Assembly: GCA_905215625.1 (NCBI GenBank)
Contig: CAJMQQ010000045.1
Coordinates: 1 to 23,227 of the forward strand
Length of the DNA stretch: 23,227 nucleotides
Direction of reading: 5' to 3'
Origin: an uncultured bacterium
GTDB taxonomy: Bacteria > Bacillota > Clostridia > Lachnospirales > Lachnospiraceae
Positions 7,390 through 15,759 of this stretch are shown here, piece after piece; position 1 is the first letter of the stretch; every line of letters starts with the position of its first letter. The position numbers and the translations under genes are program-made. The notes under the pieces were generated by a model. It did no database searches and was not told the origin of the DNA. It saw only the letters and a list, made by a program, of their open reading frames with translations.

Positions 7390-8317
7390 TTTTCTTATCC
7401 CCCTTCTTCAAAATCCTGGTCAGGCTGATGTTAATAATCATAATAAATGCGAACAATACCAGTCCAATGGTAAACAAAACCTGTCTGTGAAGTCCTGCCG
7501 CATATCCCATTTCCGAAACAATGGCTGTAGTCAAGAACCGGACAGAATGAAACGGAAGCGGAAGATTTACAGAACTTCCAGATACCAGGCTGATCGCCAT
7601 AGCCTCTCCGATGGCCCGTCCTGTTCCCAGAACAATGGCTGTAATAATACCGGACTTTGCCGCCGGAATTACCACCTGGAAAATCGTCTGGATCTTTGTT
7701 GCCCCCAGCGCCAGGGAAGCGCTTTTTAAGTGGGAAGGAACCGCCCGCAGGGCAGATTCACTGATATTAATAACCGTTGGAAGAATCATCAGCGCCAGTA
7801 CAAGCACTGCGGAAATCAAGTTGGCACCTCCGGTAAACTGATGGGTTTCGGATCCCTTAAATACCCACAGTTCCAGCTTGTACATAAGGGGATTTAAAAT
7901 GAGGATTCCCAGAAGTCCATAGATAACCGATGGAATTCCTGCCAGCAGTTCTACTGCAGGACGCACAATTTTTGCCAGTCTTTCCGGAGCAACCTCTGCC
8001 AGAAATACGGCTGTCAGCACGCCGATTGGCATTCCCAGAAGAACGGCCAGCGCAGTTCCGATAATCGAGGTCAGAATAACATATAGAATTCCAAAACTAG
8101 GTTCTGCCGCTTCCGGCTGCCACACAGTCCCAAACAGCAGTTCTTTGATTCCTACCTGAAGCAATGCAGGAGCTCCGCTTACCAGCATATAAATCGTAAT
8201 AGAGGCAACTGCTAAAATTGCAAAGAAACCACATATCGTAAAAATCACTTTCGCAGCAGTCTCTACCGCAGATTTGCTGCTGTGATGAGATAAAATAGAT
8301 GTTGCATTCTCATTCAT
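7379..8317 (-). CDS. pstC: Phosphate ABC transporter permease PstC
   Basis: Partner membrane subunit of PstA. 312 aa with six predicted transmembrane helices and the EAA-like loop AVPSHLKSASLALGATKIQT. The ATG follows AAAGGAG at good spacing. It is separated from pstS by 91 bases that carry a strong hairpin, as expected where the binding protein is needed in excess over the membrane subunits. Confidence 0.95.
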   Translation of the reverse strand: MNENATSILSHHSSKSAVETAAKVIFTICGFFAILAVASITIYMLVSGAPALLQVGIKELLFGTVWQPEAAEPSFGILYVILTSIIGTALAVLLGMPIGVLTAVFLAEVAPERLAKIVRPAVELLAGIPSVIYGLLGILILNPLMYKLELWVFKGSETHQFTGGANLISAVLVLALMILPTVINISESALRAVPSHLKSASLALGATKIQTIFQVVIPAAKSGIITAIVLGTGRAIGEAMAISLVSGSSVNLPLPFHSVRFLTTAIVSEMGYAAGLHRQVLFTIGLVLFAFIMIINISLTRILKKGDKKNER

Positions 8318-8356
8318 GAAGAAACTCCTTTCGTCCGGAAAACCTGTCCATTAAAA

Positions 8357-8390
8357 TATGCGTTCGGCACATGGGAAAACCGAACGCATA
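8357..8390 (-). promoter_or_regulatory. Intercistronic stem-loop between pstS and pstC
   Basis: Perfect 11-bp inverted repeat TATGCGTTCGG (8357-8367) and CCGAACGCATA (8380-8390) with a 12-base loop. The sequence after it on the minus strand (TTTTAATGG) is only weakly T-rich. It is therefore likely a partial terminator or mRNA-stabilising hairpin that raises pstS over pstCAB. Confidence 0.65.
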
Positions 8391-8408
8391 CACACTAGTC
8401 CAAAGCCT

Positions 8409-9326
8409 TTATCTGTCTACGGTAATCAGGCCTACAGACTTAACGAGTTCATCTCCTTCCGGAGAATAGATGTAATCAAATAATGCTTTTACCAAATCGT
8501 TCTGTTCTGCAATCTCTCCCTTTGTTGCCATTACGAAAGGACGGTTTAAGAAATAGGTGCCTGCCTTAATGTTTTCCTCAGTCGGCTCTGCTCCGTCTAA
8601 CTTTACAGCCTTTACGGTGTCATCCAGAACGTCTAAGGACACGTATCCAATTGCGCCTGGAGTAGCGGCTACCTTTGCCATAACTGCCCCGGTGCTGTCT
8701 AACTCGTTTGCATATTTACACTGTTCTTCCAGTTCCAACAGTTCTTCAAATGCGCTTCTGGTACCAGAACCAGCCTCACGTCCAACTACTACGACAGGGG
8801 CGTCCGATCCGCCTACTTCGCTCCAGTTGGTGATTTCACCTTTATAAATCTGGGACAGCTGATCCTTTGTTAAATCTTCTACCGTATTGCTATTGTCCAC
8901 GACAACTGCAATTCCGTCGATTGCTACAATGTTTTCTGCAATTCCGTCTGCAAGTTCCTCTTCCTTTAAATTTCTGGAAGCATTTCCGATGTCTGCAGTA
9001 CCGCTTGTAACAGCTTCGATACCAGCGCTGGAACCTGTAAACTCAGCGGTTACTGTTACGTCCGGATATTTTTCCATAAATGCTTCGCTTAAAGAGTTGG
9101 CAAACTTTTCCATAGAAGTAGAACCTACCATGCTGATGGAACCGCTTAAATCGGCTGCCTGTTCCTTTGTTTCTGTCTCAGGCTCACCTACTGTTGTTTC
9201 TGCGCTTTCTTCCTGGGTGGAAGCTGCCATCTCAGATGCTGCTGTTGTCTCTGTCTCACTATTTCCGCAAGCTGCAAGACTTGCTGCCATTACTCCTGCT
9301 AACATAACTGCTGATAATTTTCTCAT
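8409..9326 (-). CDS. pstS: Phosphate-binding lipoprotein PstS
   Basis: Extracellular phosphate-capturing lipoprotein of the Pst importer. 305 aa. The lipoprotein signal peptide ends in the lipobox LAAC (C20), then a Glu/Thr-rich linker before the periplasmic-binding-protein fold. Phosphate-contact segments are visible: MVGSTSMEKF, TGSSAGIEAV and GREAGSGTRSAFEEL. The ATG at 9326 has GAGGAAG upstream; the in-frame ATG at 9353 would place that site inside the coding region and add residues before the signal peptide. First gene of pstS-pstC-pstA-pstB-phoU. Confidence 0.96.
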   Translation of the reverse strand: MRKLSAVMLAGVMAASLAACGNSETETTAASEMAASTQEESAETTVGEPETETKEQAADLSGSISMVGSTSMEKFANSLSEAFMEKYPDVTVTAEFTGSSAGIEAVTSGTADIGNASRNLKEEELADGIAENIVAIDGIAVVVDNSNTVEDLTKDQLSQIYKGEITNWSEVGGSDAPVVVVGREAGSGTRSAFEELLELEEQCKYANELDSTGAVMAKVAATPGAIGYVSLDVLDDTVKAVKLDGAEPTEENIKAGTYFLNRPFVMATKGEIAEQNDLVKALFDYIYSPEGDELVKSVGLITVDR

Positions 9327-9386
9327 AATATCTTCCTCTTTTCTAATTTTCAAACATCATTGCAACTCTTCTTGAGTACAGTACCG

Positions 9387-9431
9387 AGTATACTGCCCCT
9401 TCGTAAAATCCAATATCAGCATTTCGTCAAA
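9387..9431 (-). promoter_or_regulatory. Probable pstS promoter with repeated activator-like half-sites
   Basis: On the minus strand a -10 TATACT (9387-9392) lacks a good -35. Upstream are two similar nonamers, TTTGACGAA (9423-9431) and TTTTACGAA (9400-9408). A weak -35 with direct repeats is what a PhoP/PhoB-activated promoter would look like. The 23-base offset is close to two helical turns. Assignment to the phosphate regulator is inference. Confidence 0.4.
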
Positions 9432-9445
9432 TTTAAGTAAAAAAA

Positions 9446-9501
9446 TGCCGCAGAACAATCCAGACGGCTTTCTCTGCCATACTCTGTTTTGCTCTGCGGC
9501 A
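9446..9501 (-). terminator. Terminator of the ktrBA-cobW operon
   Basis: On the minus strand TGCCGCAGA (9493-9501) pairs with TCTGCGGCA (9446-9454), followed by a run of seven T. It lies immediately after the stop of the last cobW-like gene. Confidence 0.85.
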
Positions 9502-9505
9502 AGTA

Positions 9506-10462
9506 TTAAAACTGTACCACGTCTTTAATTTCTTCTGCCGGTTCTACGGACTCTGCATAAAGCACAGGGCCTTCTCCACCGTAATCCTGCCAATATTCTT
9601 TGGCAATTTTTGCTTTCACATGAACCCACTGTCGTGTTTCTAACAATCTGGCTTCCCTGGCCTTACAGATAAATCCTAAAAATGTCATATCCGCTTCGCA
9701 GCAGGTCATGGCCATACGTCCCGGAACAAAGTAATTTTTGGGGAAGTTTTCGGACTTTAATACCATTGCGGTAAATTCCACTATCTTTCCCTCATAGCGT
9801 TCGGTATTGTCCATACAATCAATATACCAGGTTCCATAATCCTCTGGTTTCACCGTAATAACCGGCGCCTGCAAATCATAAGGCAGATCTTCTTCCAGCA
9901 TATCCTGGGGGATTTCCCCGTTTTCATCTTCCAGGACAATCTCACTGTTCCGGCTCATGGCTCTTAACCCTCTCCGGTAACTAGTCAGCTTGTCGTCAGA
10001 AATGCCGTCACAGCGGTTCATAATAATCAGCTCGCTGCCTCGAACCATAGCCCCTAAAAGCGGCTTCATATTTGCCACGTATAAATCAAAGGTAGAACCA
10101 TCAATAATGGTAATCTGCTGATATATCTGCCAGTCTTTTGGAAGCCGCAGATCATCCTGATTCCACATACCGTTCCACTCCATCAGAACTCTCTCCGGAT
10201 TATGCATCAGTTCCAAATCCGTCAGAAACTCTGGCGTAAGCTGGGACTGGTCTTCCACATATACCACATCGGTACGGCTGTTTTTCAACACTTTTTCATC
10301 AAATTCCGTATCGCCCTCTTCGCAGACAATCAAAAGAGTGCGGCCTTCTGCCTGAAAATATTCCTGCTGCATGGTAAACTGGAGAAACTGGGTTTTTCCC
10401 GCCTCCAGAAAGCCATTAATCAGAAACAATGGCATTACTTCATCTTCAATCATTTTTTCCAT
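9506..10462 (-). CDS. P-loop (CobW-like) GTPase fused to a DUF1980/YcgQ-type C-terminal domain
   Basis: 318-aa protein in two parts. Residues 10-200 resemble a divergent G3E/CobW P-loop domain: GFLEAGKT (17-24) as Walker A, a VLMEWNGMW segment where CobW proteins have an E-P-S-G motif, and NRCD in place of the NKxD base-recognition motif. The CxCC metal motif of CobW is absent. Residues from about 210 resemble the C-terminal domain of YcgQ/TIGR03943 proteins (DUF1980): a conserved Y-x-G-K-x-V-E-F segment, then the hallmark RMAMTCCEAD and a closing beta strand. It lies 19 bases after the canonical cobW gene and is last in the operon. The ATG at 10462 is chosen because the longer frame overlaps cobW. 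Function is unknown; a role in metal supply is inferred from the partner and the domains. Confidence 0.7.
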   Translation of the reverse strand: MEKMIEDEVMPLFLINGFLEAGKTQFLQFTMQQEYFQAEGRTLLIVCEEGDTEFDEKVLKNSRTDVVYVEDQSQLTPEFLTDLELMHNPERVLMEWNGMWNQDDLRLPKDWQIYQQITIIDGSTFDLYVANMKPLLGAMVRGSELIIMNRCDGISDDKLTSYRRGLRAMSRNSEIVLEDENGEIPQDMLEEDLPYDLQAPVITVKPEDYGTWYIDCMDNTERYEGKIVEFTAMVLKSENFPKNYFVPGRMAMTCCEADMTFLGFICKAREARLLETRQWVHVKAKIAKEYWQDYGGEGPVLYAESVEPAEEIKDVVQF

Positions 10463-10481
10463 CCGTCTCTGCTCCCAAATT

Positions 10482-11627
10482 TTACTCTGCCTGGCTCTTT
10501 CCAAAAGCCCTGCTTAATTCTTCTTCCTTCAGTCTTGCGCCAATTACGCATACCTTACCGGTATATTCCGGATTTCCTTCCCGGATCTCATACTCTTCCG
10601 GAACCAGGTCAAAATACAGCCACTCTCCTGCCTTTTCTGTAGGAAGCATTCCCTTTGCTCTCAATACATCGCCGTAAGCGGTTGTCTCTGATAAATCTTC
10701 CAGAATTGCTTCCAGCTTTTCTCTGGTAATCGGAGCTGCCGTCTCCATACCCCAGCTGGAAAATACTTCATCTGCATGGTGATGATCGTGGTCGTGGCAG
10801 CCGCAGGTGCATCCCTCGCCATGGTCATGGTGATGATCATGGTGATGATCATGGTCATGCTCGTGATCGTGGTCGTGATGATGATTGTGGTCATGCTCGT
10901 GATCGTGGTCATGCTCGTGATCGTGGTCATGGCAGCCGCAGGTACAGTCTTCGTCATGATCATGGTGATGTTCATGATCGTGGTCATGGTGATGGGCTTC
11001 CACTTCTTTTAATAAGTCTTCCATCATGGTGTCCGGCTTTTCAATAATCTCTAACAACTGGGCGCCGGTAAGCTGGGCACAAGGCGTAGTCACAATAGAT
11101 GCATCGGCATTGTGTTCCCGGATCATGGCTGCGGCCAGTTCTACCTTCTTCTCGTCGGCTACGTCGGTACGGCTGAGAACAATAGTTCCGGCATTTTCAA
11201 TCTGGTTATTGAAAAACTCGCCGAAATTCTTCATATACATTTTGCATTTTGCAGCATCCACAATCGTAACTGCGCTGTTTAATACCACATCCATATCAGA
11301 AGATACGTCGCGGACAGCCTTCATAACATCAGACAGCTTGCCTACGCCAGATGGCTCAATAATAACCCGATCCGGCTTATAAGTCTTTAATACTTCTGCC
11401 AGGGAAGCTCCGAAATCTCCTACCAGAGAGCAGCAGATGCATCCGGAATTCATTTCCCGGATCTCAATGCCGGAATCCTTTAAAAATCCACCGTCAATAC
11501 CAATCTCACCAAATTCATTTTCAATCAGCACTACCTGCTCGCCTGCAATGGCTTCCTCTAACAGCTTTTTAATAAATGTTGTCTTTCCTGCTCCTAAAAA
11601 GCCGGAAATAATATCAATCTTTGTCAT
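10482..11627 (-). CDS. G3E-family (CobW/COG0523) GTPase with a very His/Asp-rich metal-binding region
   Basis: Cytoplasmic GTPase of the metallochaperone family that includes YciC, ZNG1 and YeiR. 381 aa. Walker A GFLGAGKTTF (P-loop 9-16), the diagnostic CICC metal motif (C63, C65, C66) and the Walker B-like VIIEPSGVGK are present; the base-recognition motif is SRTD. Between residues about 210 and 284 is a His/Asp/Glu run holding two CTCGCHDHDH units, then a CobW C-terminal domain with the usual W-L-Y-F-D strand. The ATG has AGGAGG upstream. It follows ktrA by 22 bases. Zinc is the likeliest metal, but nickel or cobalt cannot be excluded. No Zur-type operator was recognised. Confidence 0.88.
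   Translation of the reverse strand: MTKIDIISGFLGAGKTTFIKKLLEEAIAGEQVVLIENEFGEIGIDGGFLKDSGIEIREMNSGCICCSLVGDFGASLAEVLKTYKPDRVIIEPSGVGKLSDVMKAVRDVSSDMDVVLNSAVTIVDAAKCKMYMKNFGEFFNNQIENAGTIVLSRTDVADEKKVELAAAMIREHNADASIVTTPCAQLTGAQLLEIIEKPDTMMEDLLKEVEAHHHDHDHEHHHDHDEDCTCGCHDHDHEHDHDHEHDHNHHHDHDHEHDHDHHHDHHHDHGEGCTCGCHDHDHHHADEVFSSWGMETAAPITREKLEAILEDLSETTAYGDVLRAKGMLPTEKAGEWLYFDLVPEEYEIREGNPEYTGKVCVIGARLKEEELSRAFGKSQAE
10776..11000 (-). repeat. Degenerate His/Asp codon repeat inside the cobW gene
   Basis: Low-complexity DNA of alternating CAT/CAC and GAT/GAC codons with two copies of a 17-base segment GGCAGCCGCAGGTRCAT-like on the plus strand (near 10795 and 10930) that encode the CTCGC units. 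It is coding, not an independent element, but is a likely site of length variation by slippage. Confidence 0.75.
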
Positions 11628-11649
11628 AGTCTGATTTCCTCCTGTCTTT

Positions 11650-12300
11650 CTACATCTTATCTAAAATTTTATCTACATCAGCCTTACGGCCGATAATCAT
11701 CAGATGTTCATTTGCCTGGATTACATAATCCGCGCCCGGCATCATCTTTGCTTCGTCATTCTCTTTTGTCGCCAGTATGTTAATGTTATAGCGGTTCCGG
11801 ATGCTTAATTCCCGGATGCTTTTTCCCACCCACTGGCGCAGCGGCGGAATCTCATAAATCGAAAACTCATCGGTCAGTTCAATATAGTCAAATACATGGT
11901 TCGCGCTGTAGCGGACGGCAATTTTTTCTGCCAGATCCCTGTCCGGATATACCACTTCGTCTGCGCCGTTTCTTAGCAGGAACTTGGCATGAATATCCCT
12001 GGTGGCTTTGCTGACTACCCACTTAGCTCCCAGTTCTTTTACCATGCTGGTAATCTCCAGACTGCTCTGGAAATTAGTTCCAATACAGATAAAACAGATA
12101 TCAAAATTGGAAATTCCCAGGCTTTTCAGCACCGATTCATTGGTACAGTCGCCAATTTTTGCGCTGGTCACATATGGAAGCATGGCTTCCAAACGCTCTT
12201 CTTCCTGATCCACAATCATAATCTGATTGCCAAGCTCGGCCAGATGATGGCACAGGTGATTGCCAAACCTTCCCATTCCAATAATCAAAATTGATTTCAT
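11650..12300 (-). CDS. ktrA: Potassium uptake regulatory subunit (KtrA/TrkA, RCK)
   Basis: Cytoplasmic gating ring of the Ktr/Trk potassium uptake system. 216 aa, the single-RCK length of KtrA rather than the double-length TrkA of enterobacteria. The N-terminal Rossmann dinucleotide motif is GMGRFG (8-13) and a TrkA_C domain fills the last about 80 residues. The ATG follows TAGGAGG. It starts 12 bases after the ktrB stop, so both are cotranscribed. Confidence 0.94.
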   Translation of the reverse strand: MKSILIIGMGRFGNHLCHHLAELGNQIMIVDQEEERLEAMLPYVTSAKIGDCTNESVLKSLGISNFDICFICIGTNFQSSLEITSMVKELGAKWVVSKATRDIHAKFLLRNGADEVVYPDRDLAEKIAVRYSANHVFDYIELTDEFSIYEIPPLRQWVGKSIRELSIRNRYNINILATKENDEAKMMPGADYVIQANEHLMIIGRKADVDKILDKM

Positions 12301-12312
12301 GTTTTCCTCCTA

Positions 12313-13662
12313 TTACCCTATGGTAATCTTTTCTTCCGGAAGACGTACTTTTGCCAGCTTCATATTCTGTGTAAAGGTAAGGGCAAACGACAAACTTCCG
12401 ATTCGTCCGCAGTACATTAGCAAAATCACCATAATCCGCGAAAATACATTTAATTCTCTGGTAATTCCGGAAGACATTCCCACAGTTCCAATGGCGGAAA
12501 ATGTCTCCAGCAGGACATCCATCGCATCCAGGTTCTGCATCATCAAAATAATGGTAGCCACGGTCAATGCCAGACACAGGTTAATGGTGCAGATGCAGCT
12601 TGCCCTCATAATGGAATCTTCTTCTAATCTGCGGCCAAAAATATTGACTCCATGGGTTCGTTTAATAGTAGAGCCAAGATACAGCAGAAGTACAATCAGC
12701 GTTGTCGTCTTGACGCCTCCCGCTGTCGAGCCGGGACTTCCTCCGATATACATCAGAAAAATCGTCAGAAGCTTGCTGGCCGGACGCATGGATGCAATAT
12801 CAATGGTATTAAATCCTGCGGTTCTTGCCGTTACCGACGCAAACAGCGAGGTCAGAATCCGTTCTCCCCATCCCATATCTGCCATCAGGTTGTCCCGTTC
12901 TGAAATTCCAATCAGAAGCGCTCCGCCAAAAATCAGCGCAAGTGTTGTCAGCAGGACAATCTTGGTGTGAAGCATATAGGACTTAAACTGAAGTCCCTTC
13001 CGGCTCAAATCATCCCAGACAATAAAGCCCAAACCGCCGATGACAATCAAAGACATAATCACAAGATTGACCAGCCAGTCGGTACTGTATCCAGTCAGAG
13101 ACATATAAGGCGTATCGCATCCAAGCAAATCAAATCCTGCGTTGCAGAACGCAGAAATGGAATGGAAAATACCATAATAAATTCCTTTTACCAGTCCAAA
13201 ACGCGGTACAAACCGGATCGAAAGCAGGATCGCTCCGATCCCCTCAATCAGGGCCGTACCCAGAATAATCTTTCTGGCCAGTTTCACGACTCCGCTGAGC
13301 TGCAGGGTATTGACGCTTTCCTGCATCAGTCCGCGCTCTTTTAAACCGATTTTTCTTCTTAATATAATTGAAATAAAAACGCCGATTGTAATAAATCCCA
13401 GACCGCCAATCTGAATCATAGTTAAAATCACCAGTTGGCCAAATACCGTCCAGTTGCTCCAGGTATCTGCAATAATCAAACCTGTCACGCAGGACGCGCT
13501 GGCAGCAGTAAACAAACAATCCAGAAATCCCTGACTTTCTCCAGATCTGCTGGCAATCGGCAGCATCAGAAGCAGCGTTCCGATTAAAATCATAACCAGA
13601 AATCCATATGCAATAAACTGTGTCTGAGACAACTGGCGTCTAGGCAACCTTTTCTTTTCCAT
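12313..13662 (-). CDS. ktrB: Potassium uptake membrane subunit (KtrB/TrkH)
   Basis: Ion-translocating subunit of the Ktr potassium transporter. 449 aa with many transmembrane helices arranged as four pore-like repeats; glycine-containing selectivity-loop segments are visible, such as SASCVTGLI, SAFCNAGFD, TARTAGFNT and SAIGTVGMS. The length fits KtrB. GAGAGG precedes the ATG, and a strong promoter lies at 13711-13739. First gene of a probable four-gene unit with ktrA and two CobW-like genes. Confidence 0.94.
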   Translation of the reverse strand: MEKKRLPRRQLSQTQFIAYGFLVMILIGTLLLMLPIASRSGESQGFLDCLFTAASASCVTGLIIADTWSNWTVFGQLVILTMIQIGGLGFITIGVFISIILRRKIGLKERGLMQESVNTLQLSGVVKLARKIILGTALIEGIGAILLSIRFVPRFGLVKGIYYGIFHSISAFCNAGFDLLGCDTPYMSLTGYSTDWLVNLVIMSLIVIGGLGFIVWDDLSRKGLQFKSYMLHTKIVLLTTLALIFGGALLIGISERDNLMADMGWGERILTSLFASVTARTAGFNTIDIASMRPASKLLTIFLMYIGGSPGSTAGGVKTTTLIVLLLYLGSTIKRTHGVNIFGRRLEEDSIMRASCICTINLCLALTVATIILMMQNLDAMDVLLETFSAIGTVGMSSGITRELNVFSRIMVILLMYCGRIGSLSFALTFTQNMKLAKVRLPEEKITIG

Positions 13663-13710
13663 ATTCCTCTCCGTCTATCCGCGCTGTTTTCCCAAAAGGC
13701 GCTGTTCTTT

Positions 13711-13739
13711 ATTATACTCCCAAACATTGCGGATAGCAA
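13711..13739 (-). promoter_or_regulatory. Promoter of ktrB-ktrA (and probably the cobW genes)
   Basis: On the minus strand, -35 TTGCTA (13734-13739) and consensus -10 TATAAT (13711-13716) are separated by 17 bases, 49 bases upstream of ktrB. Confidence 0.75.
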
Positions 13740-13756
13740 TAATAAAGAAGTTTCCT

Positions 13757-14416
13757 TTAATTTCTATCCAGGAACGCAATGGCTTCCTGGGGAGTTTCTA
13801 TCAGATATTCAGGAGAAAACAGTTCCAGTTCTTCCCTCTTCCGGAATCCCCACAGTACGCCTACCGTATCCAGGCCGGCATTTTTTCCAGTCTGCATATC
13901 GGTGCCAGTATCTCCAAAATACAAGCATTCCCCTGGAGTTACCCCAAGTTCTTCCATAATGAGATAAACGCCTGCCGGATCCGGCTTTTTAGGCACTCCT
14001 TCCTGCTGGCCTCTTACCAAATCAAACATTCCGCTGCCAAAAATCCCGGTAATATTTTCAACAGTCTGGACATGGGGTTTGTTGGAAAAGACAGCCGCTT
14101 TTATGCGGCGTTCTTTGATAGCCTGCAAAAGCTGCAAAATTCCATCATATGGCGCTACCTGGTACATACAGTGTTTTCCAAAAATCTCCATATAGGCTGG
14201 CAGCGCTTCTTCATAGTGTACCAAATCCTTATCGCCGCACAGCTTTAACGCCCGCTCCATCTGCATTTTATAGCCGTCTCCTACAATCGACTGAATCTGA
14301 TCTTCGGAAAGAGGTCCAAGACCAAACCGTTCCATGGTCAGATTAGTGGCCTTTTGAAGCGCTTTTATGGTATTTAACAGTGTCCCATCTAAATCAAATA
14401 TACAGCATTTGTACAT
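13757..14416 (-). CDS. HAD-superfamily hydrolase, phosphoglycolate-phosphatase-like
   Basis: 219-aa cytoplasmic phosphatase. HAD motif I FDLDGT (D8, D10), motif II/III FSNKPH, and motif IV YFGDTGTDMQTGKNAG are all present, with an alpha-helical cap between motifs I and II as in Gph/PpaX-type enzymes. The ATG follows AAGGAGG and its own promoter lies at 14449-14477. It is divergent from the MFS transporter gene. Phosphoglycolate or pyrophosphate are possible substrates; the sequence does not decide. Confidence 0.88.
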   Translation of the reverse strand: MYKCCIFDLDGTLLNTIKALQKATNLTMERFGLGPLSEDQIQSIVGDGYKMQMERALKLCGDKDLVHYEEALPAYMEIFGKHCMYQVAPYDGILQLLQAIKERRIKAAVFSNKPHVQTVENITGIFGSGMFDLVRGQQEGVPKKPDPAGVYLIMEELGVTPGECLYFGDTGTDMQTGKNAGLDTVGVLWGFRKREELELFSPEYLIETPQEAIAFLDRN

Positions 14417-14448
14417 AGTTTGTCCTCCTTGTCTTTCTGTTGATGCTT

Positions 14449-14477
14449 ACTATAACACCTTTTTTCCTTCTGTACAA
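14449..14477 (-). promoter_or_regulatory. Promoter of the HAD phosphatase gene
   Basis: Minus strand -35 TTGTAC (14472-14477) and -10 TATAGT (14449-14454), 17-base spacer. Confidence 0.65.
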
Positions 14478-14540
14478 GAAAATACATGGAATCCTGGGAA
14501 AAGTCCCTCTAAAAGTCTGTTAATTTTTTTCAATTTCGTA

Positions 14541-14546
14541 TATAAT
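14541..14546 (+). promoter_or_regulatory. -10 element of the MFS transporter gene
   Basis: Consensus TATAAT 44 bases upstream of the start codon, preceded by a T-rich tract; no clear -35 hexamer. Confidence 0.5.
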
Positions 14547-14589
14547 CGTAGAAGTTTGATTTTTATTACATATTATAGGGGATGTACGT

Positions 14590-15747
14590 ATGGAAATGAA
14601 CACACAGACACAATCTAAAAAGCAGAGAAATACCGGCCTCTTTGCCTTTTTCCTCAGCGGAATCTGCGCCATCAGCAGCGGCGTCGTGGTAAGTCTCTTG
14701 CAGGAACTATATGGATTCGATTATGGAATGACCGGAACGCTTTTGTCACTGATGAGTATCGGCAATCTGATTGCCGGCTTTGCCACTGGCATTTTACCGG
14801 CTAAAATAGGCCTGAAAAAGACGGTCTTACTCCTGACTATCGGATATTTTGCCGGATACCTTCTCATGGGATTTTCCTCTCTGATGGCAATCTTCATGCT
14901 GGCGTTTTTCATTGTAGGCGTAGCCAAAGGAAGCACCATCAACATCTGCACCATTCTGGTCCGCGACAATTCCAAAGACGGCACAAAGGGAATGAATCTG
15001 ATGCACAGCTGCTATGCCTTAGGCGCTCTTTTATGCCCGTTCTTAATCGGCGCAGCCGCAAAGTTTAACAGCCATGCACCGATGTTTGTCCTTGCTGCCT
15101 GCGGCCTTATTTTATGGTTTTCTTTTGCATCGGTGTCTCTGCGGACCCGTTCCCAGCAAAAAGAAGGCGCCATAGACTGGAGTTTTTTAAAAAGCTGGAA
15201 ATTTTGGCTTTTAACCGGACTTTTGTTCTGTCAGAATGCAGCGGAAACCAGTGTTACCGGATGGATGGTTACTTATTTTAAAGGAAGCAATATTTTGTCC
15301 GGCGTTTTAAGCACCTATACGGTAACCGTCATGTGGACTGCTACTTTAATCGCCCGAATGCTGATTGCATTTGTCTTTCCAATCAAAAATGCCCCGTCTT
15401 CCATGATTAAAATGTCCATTGGATGCATTATTTTTTATATTGGACTGATGGCTGCCGATACCCAGATTACGGCTATTCTGCTGCTGTTTGCCTTTGCTTT
15501 TTCCATGGCAGGCTTAAATCCTACCGCAGTTGCCAGCGCCGGACGGATGACCAGCGTTACCAGTATGGGCGTCATGCTTCCTGCTGCCAGCAGCGGAGCC
15601 ATTATCATGCCCTGGTTAATCGGAATCATCTCCGAATACGGCGGAATCAAAGCCGGAATGGCTTCTAATATCGTTCCTTGTGCCGGGCTGTTATTTTTCT
15701 GTATTGCCCTGAAAAAATTAGAGAAAAAAGAGCAGCGCCCGGCTTAA
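14590..15747 (+). CDS. Major facilitator superfamily transporter
   Basis: 385-aa integral membrane protein with about twelve hydrophobic helices. The segment TGILPAKIGLKKTVLL between helices 2 and 3 is the MFS motif A region (G-x-x-x-[DP]-[KR]-x-G-[KR]). The family includes sugar permeases (FucP-like) and drug exporters; the substrate cannot be assigned. AGGGGAT lies upstream of the ATG, and a second ATG two codons in is also possible. It is convergent with the fructose operon and shares a terminator with it. Confidence 0.85.
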   Translation: MEMNTQTQSKKQRNTGLFAFFLSGICAISSGVVVSLLQELYGFDYGMTGTLLSLMSIGNLIAGFATGILPAKIGLKKTVLLLTIGYFAGYLLMGFSSLMAIFMLAFFIVGVAKGSTINICTILVRDNSKDGTKGMNLMHSCYALGALLCPFLIGAAAKFNSHAPMFVLAACGLILWFSFASVSLRTRSQQKEGAIDWSFLKSWKFWLLTGLLFCQNAAETSVTGWMVTYFKGSNILSGVLSTYTVTVMWTATLIARMLIAFVFPIKNAPSSMIKMSIGCIIFYIGLMAADTQITAILLLFAFAFSMAGLNPTAVASAGRMTSVTSMGVMLPAASSGAIIMPWLIGIISEYGGIKAGMASNIVPCAGLLFFCIALKKLEKKEQRPA

Positions 15748-15759
15748 TTTGTAACTGCG

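Noticed and set aside
10776..11012. Long open frames on both strands in the CATGATCGTGGTCATG-like repetitive stretch, and a resemblance to a short repeat array
   Set aside because: They are frame shadows of the His/Asp codon tract of the cobW gene; there are no regular spacers and the repeat is coding.
12137..12577. A 146-codon minus-strand frame spanning the ktrA-ktrB junction
   Set aside because: It is an out-of-frame shadow of ktrB and ktrA, both supported by motifs and ribosome binding sites.
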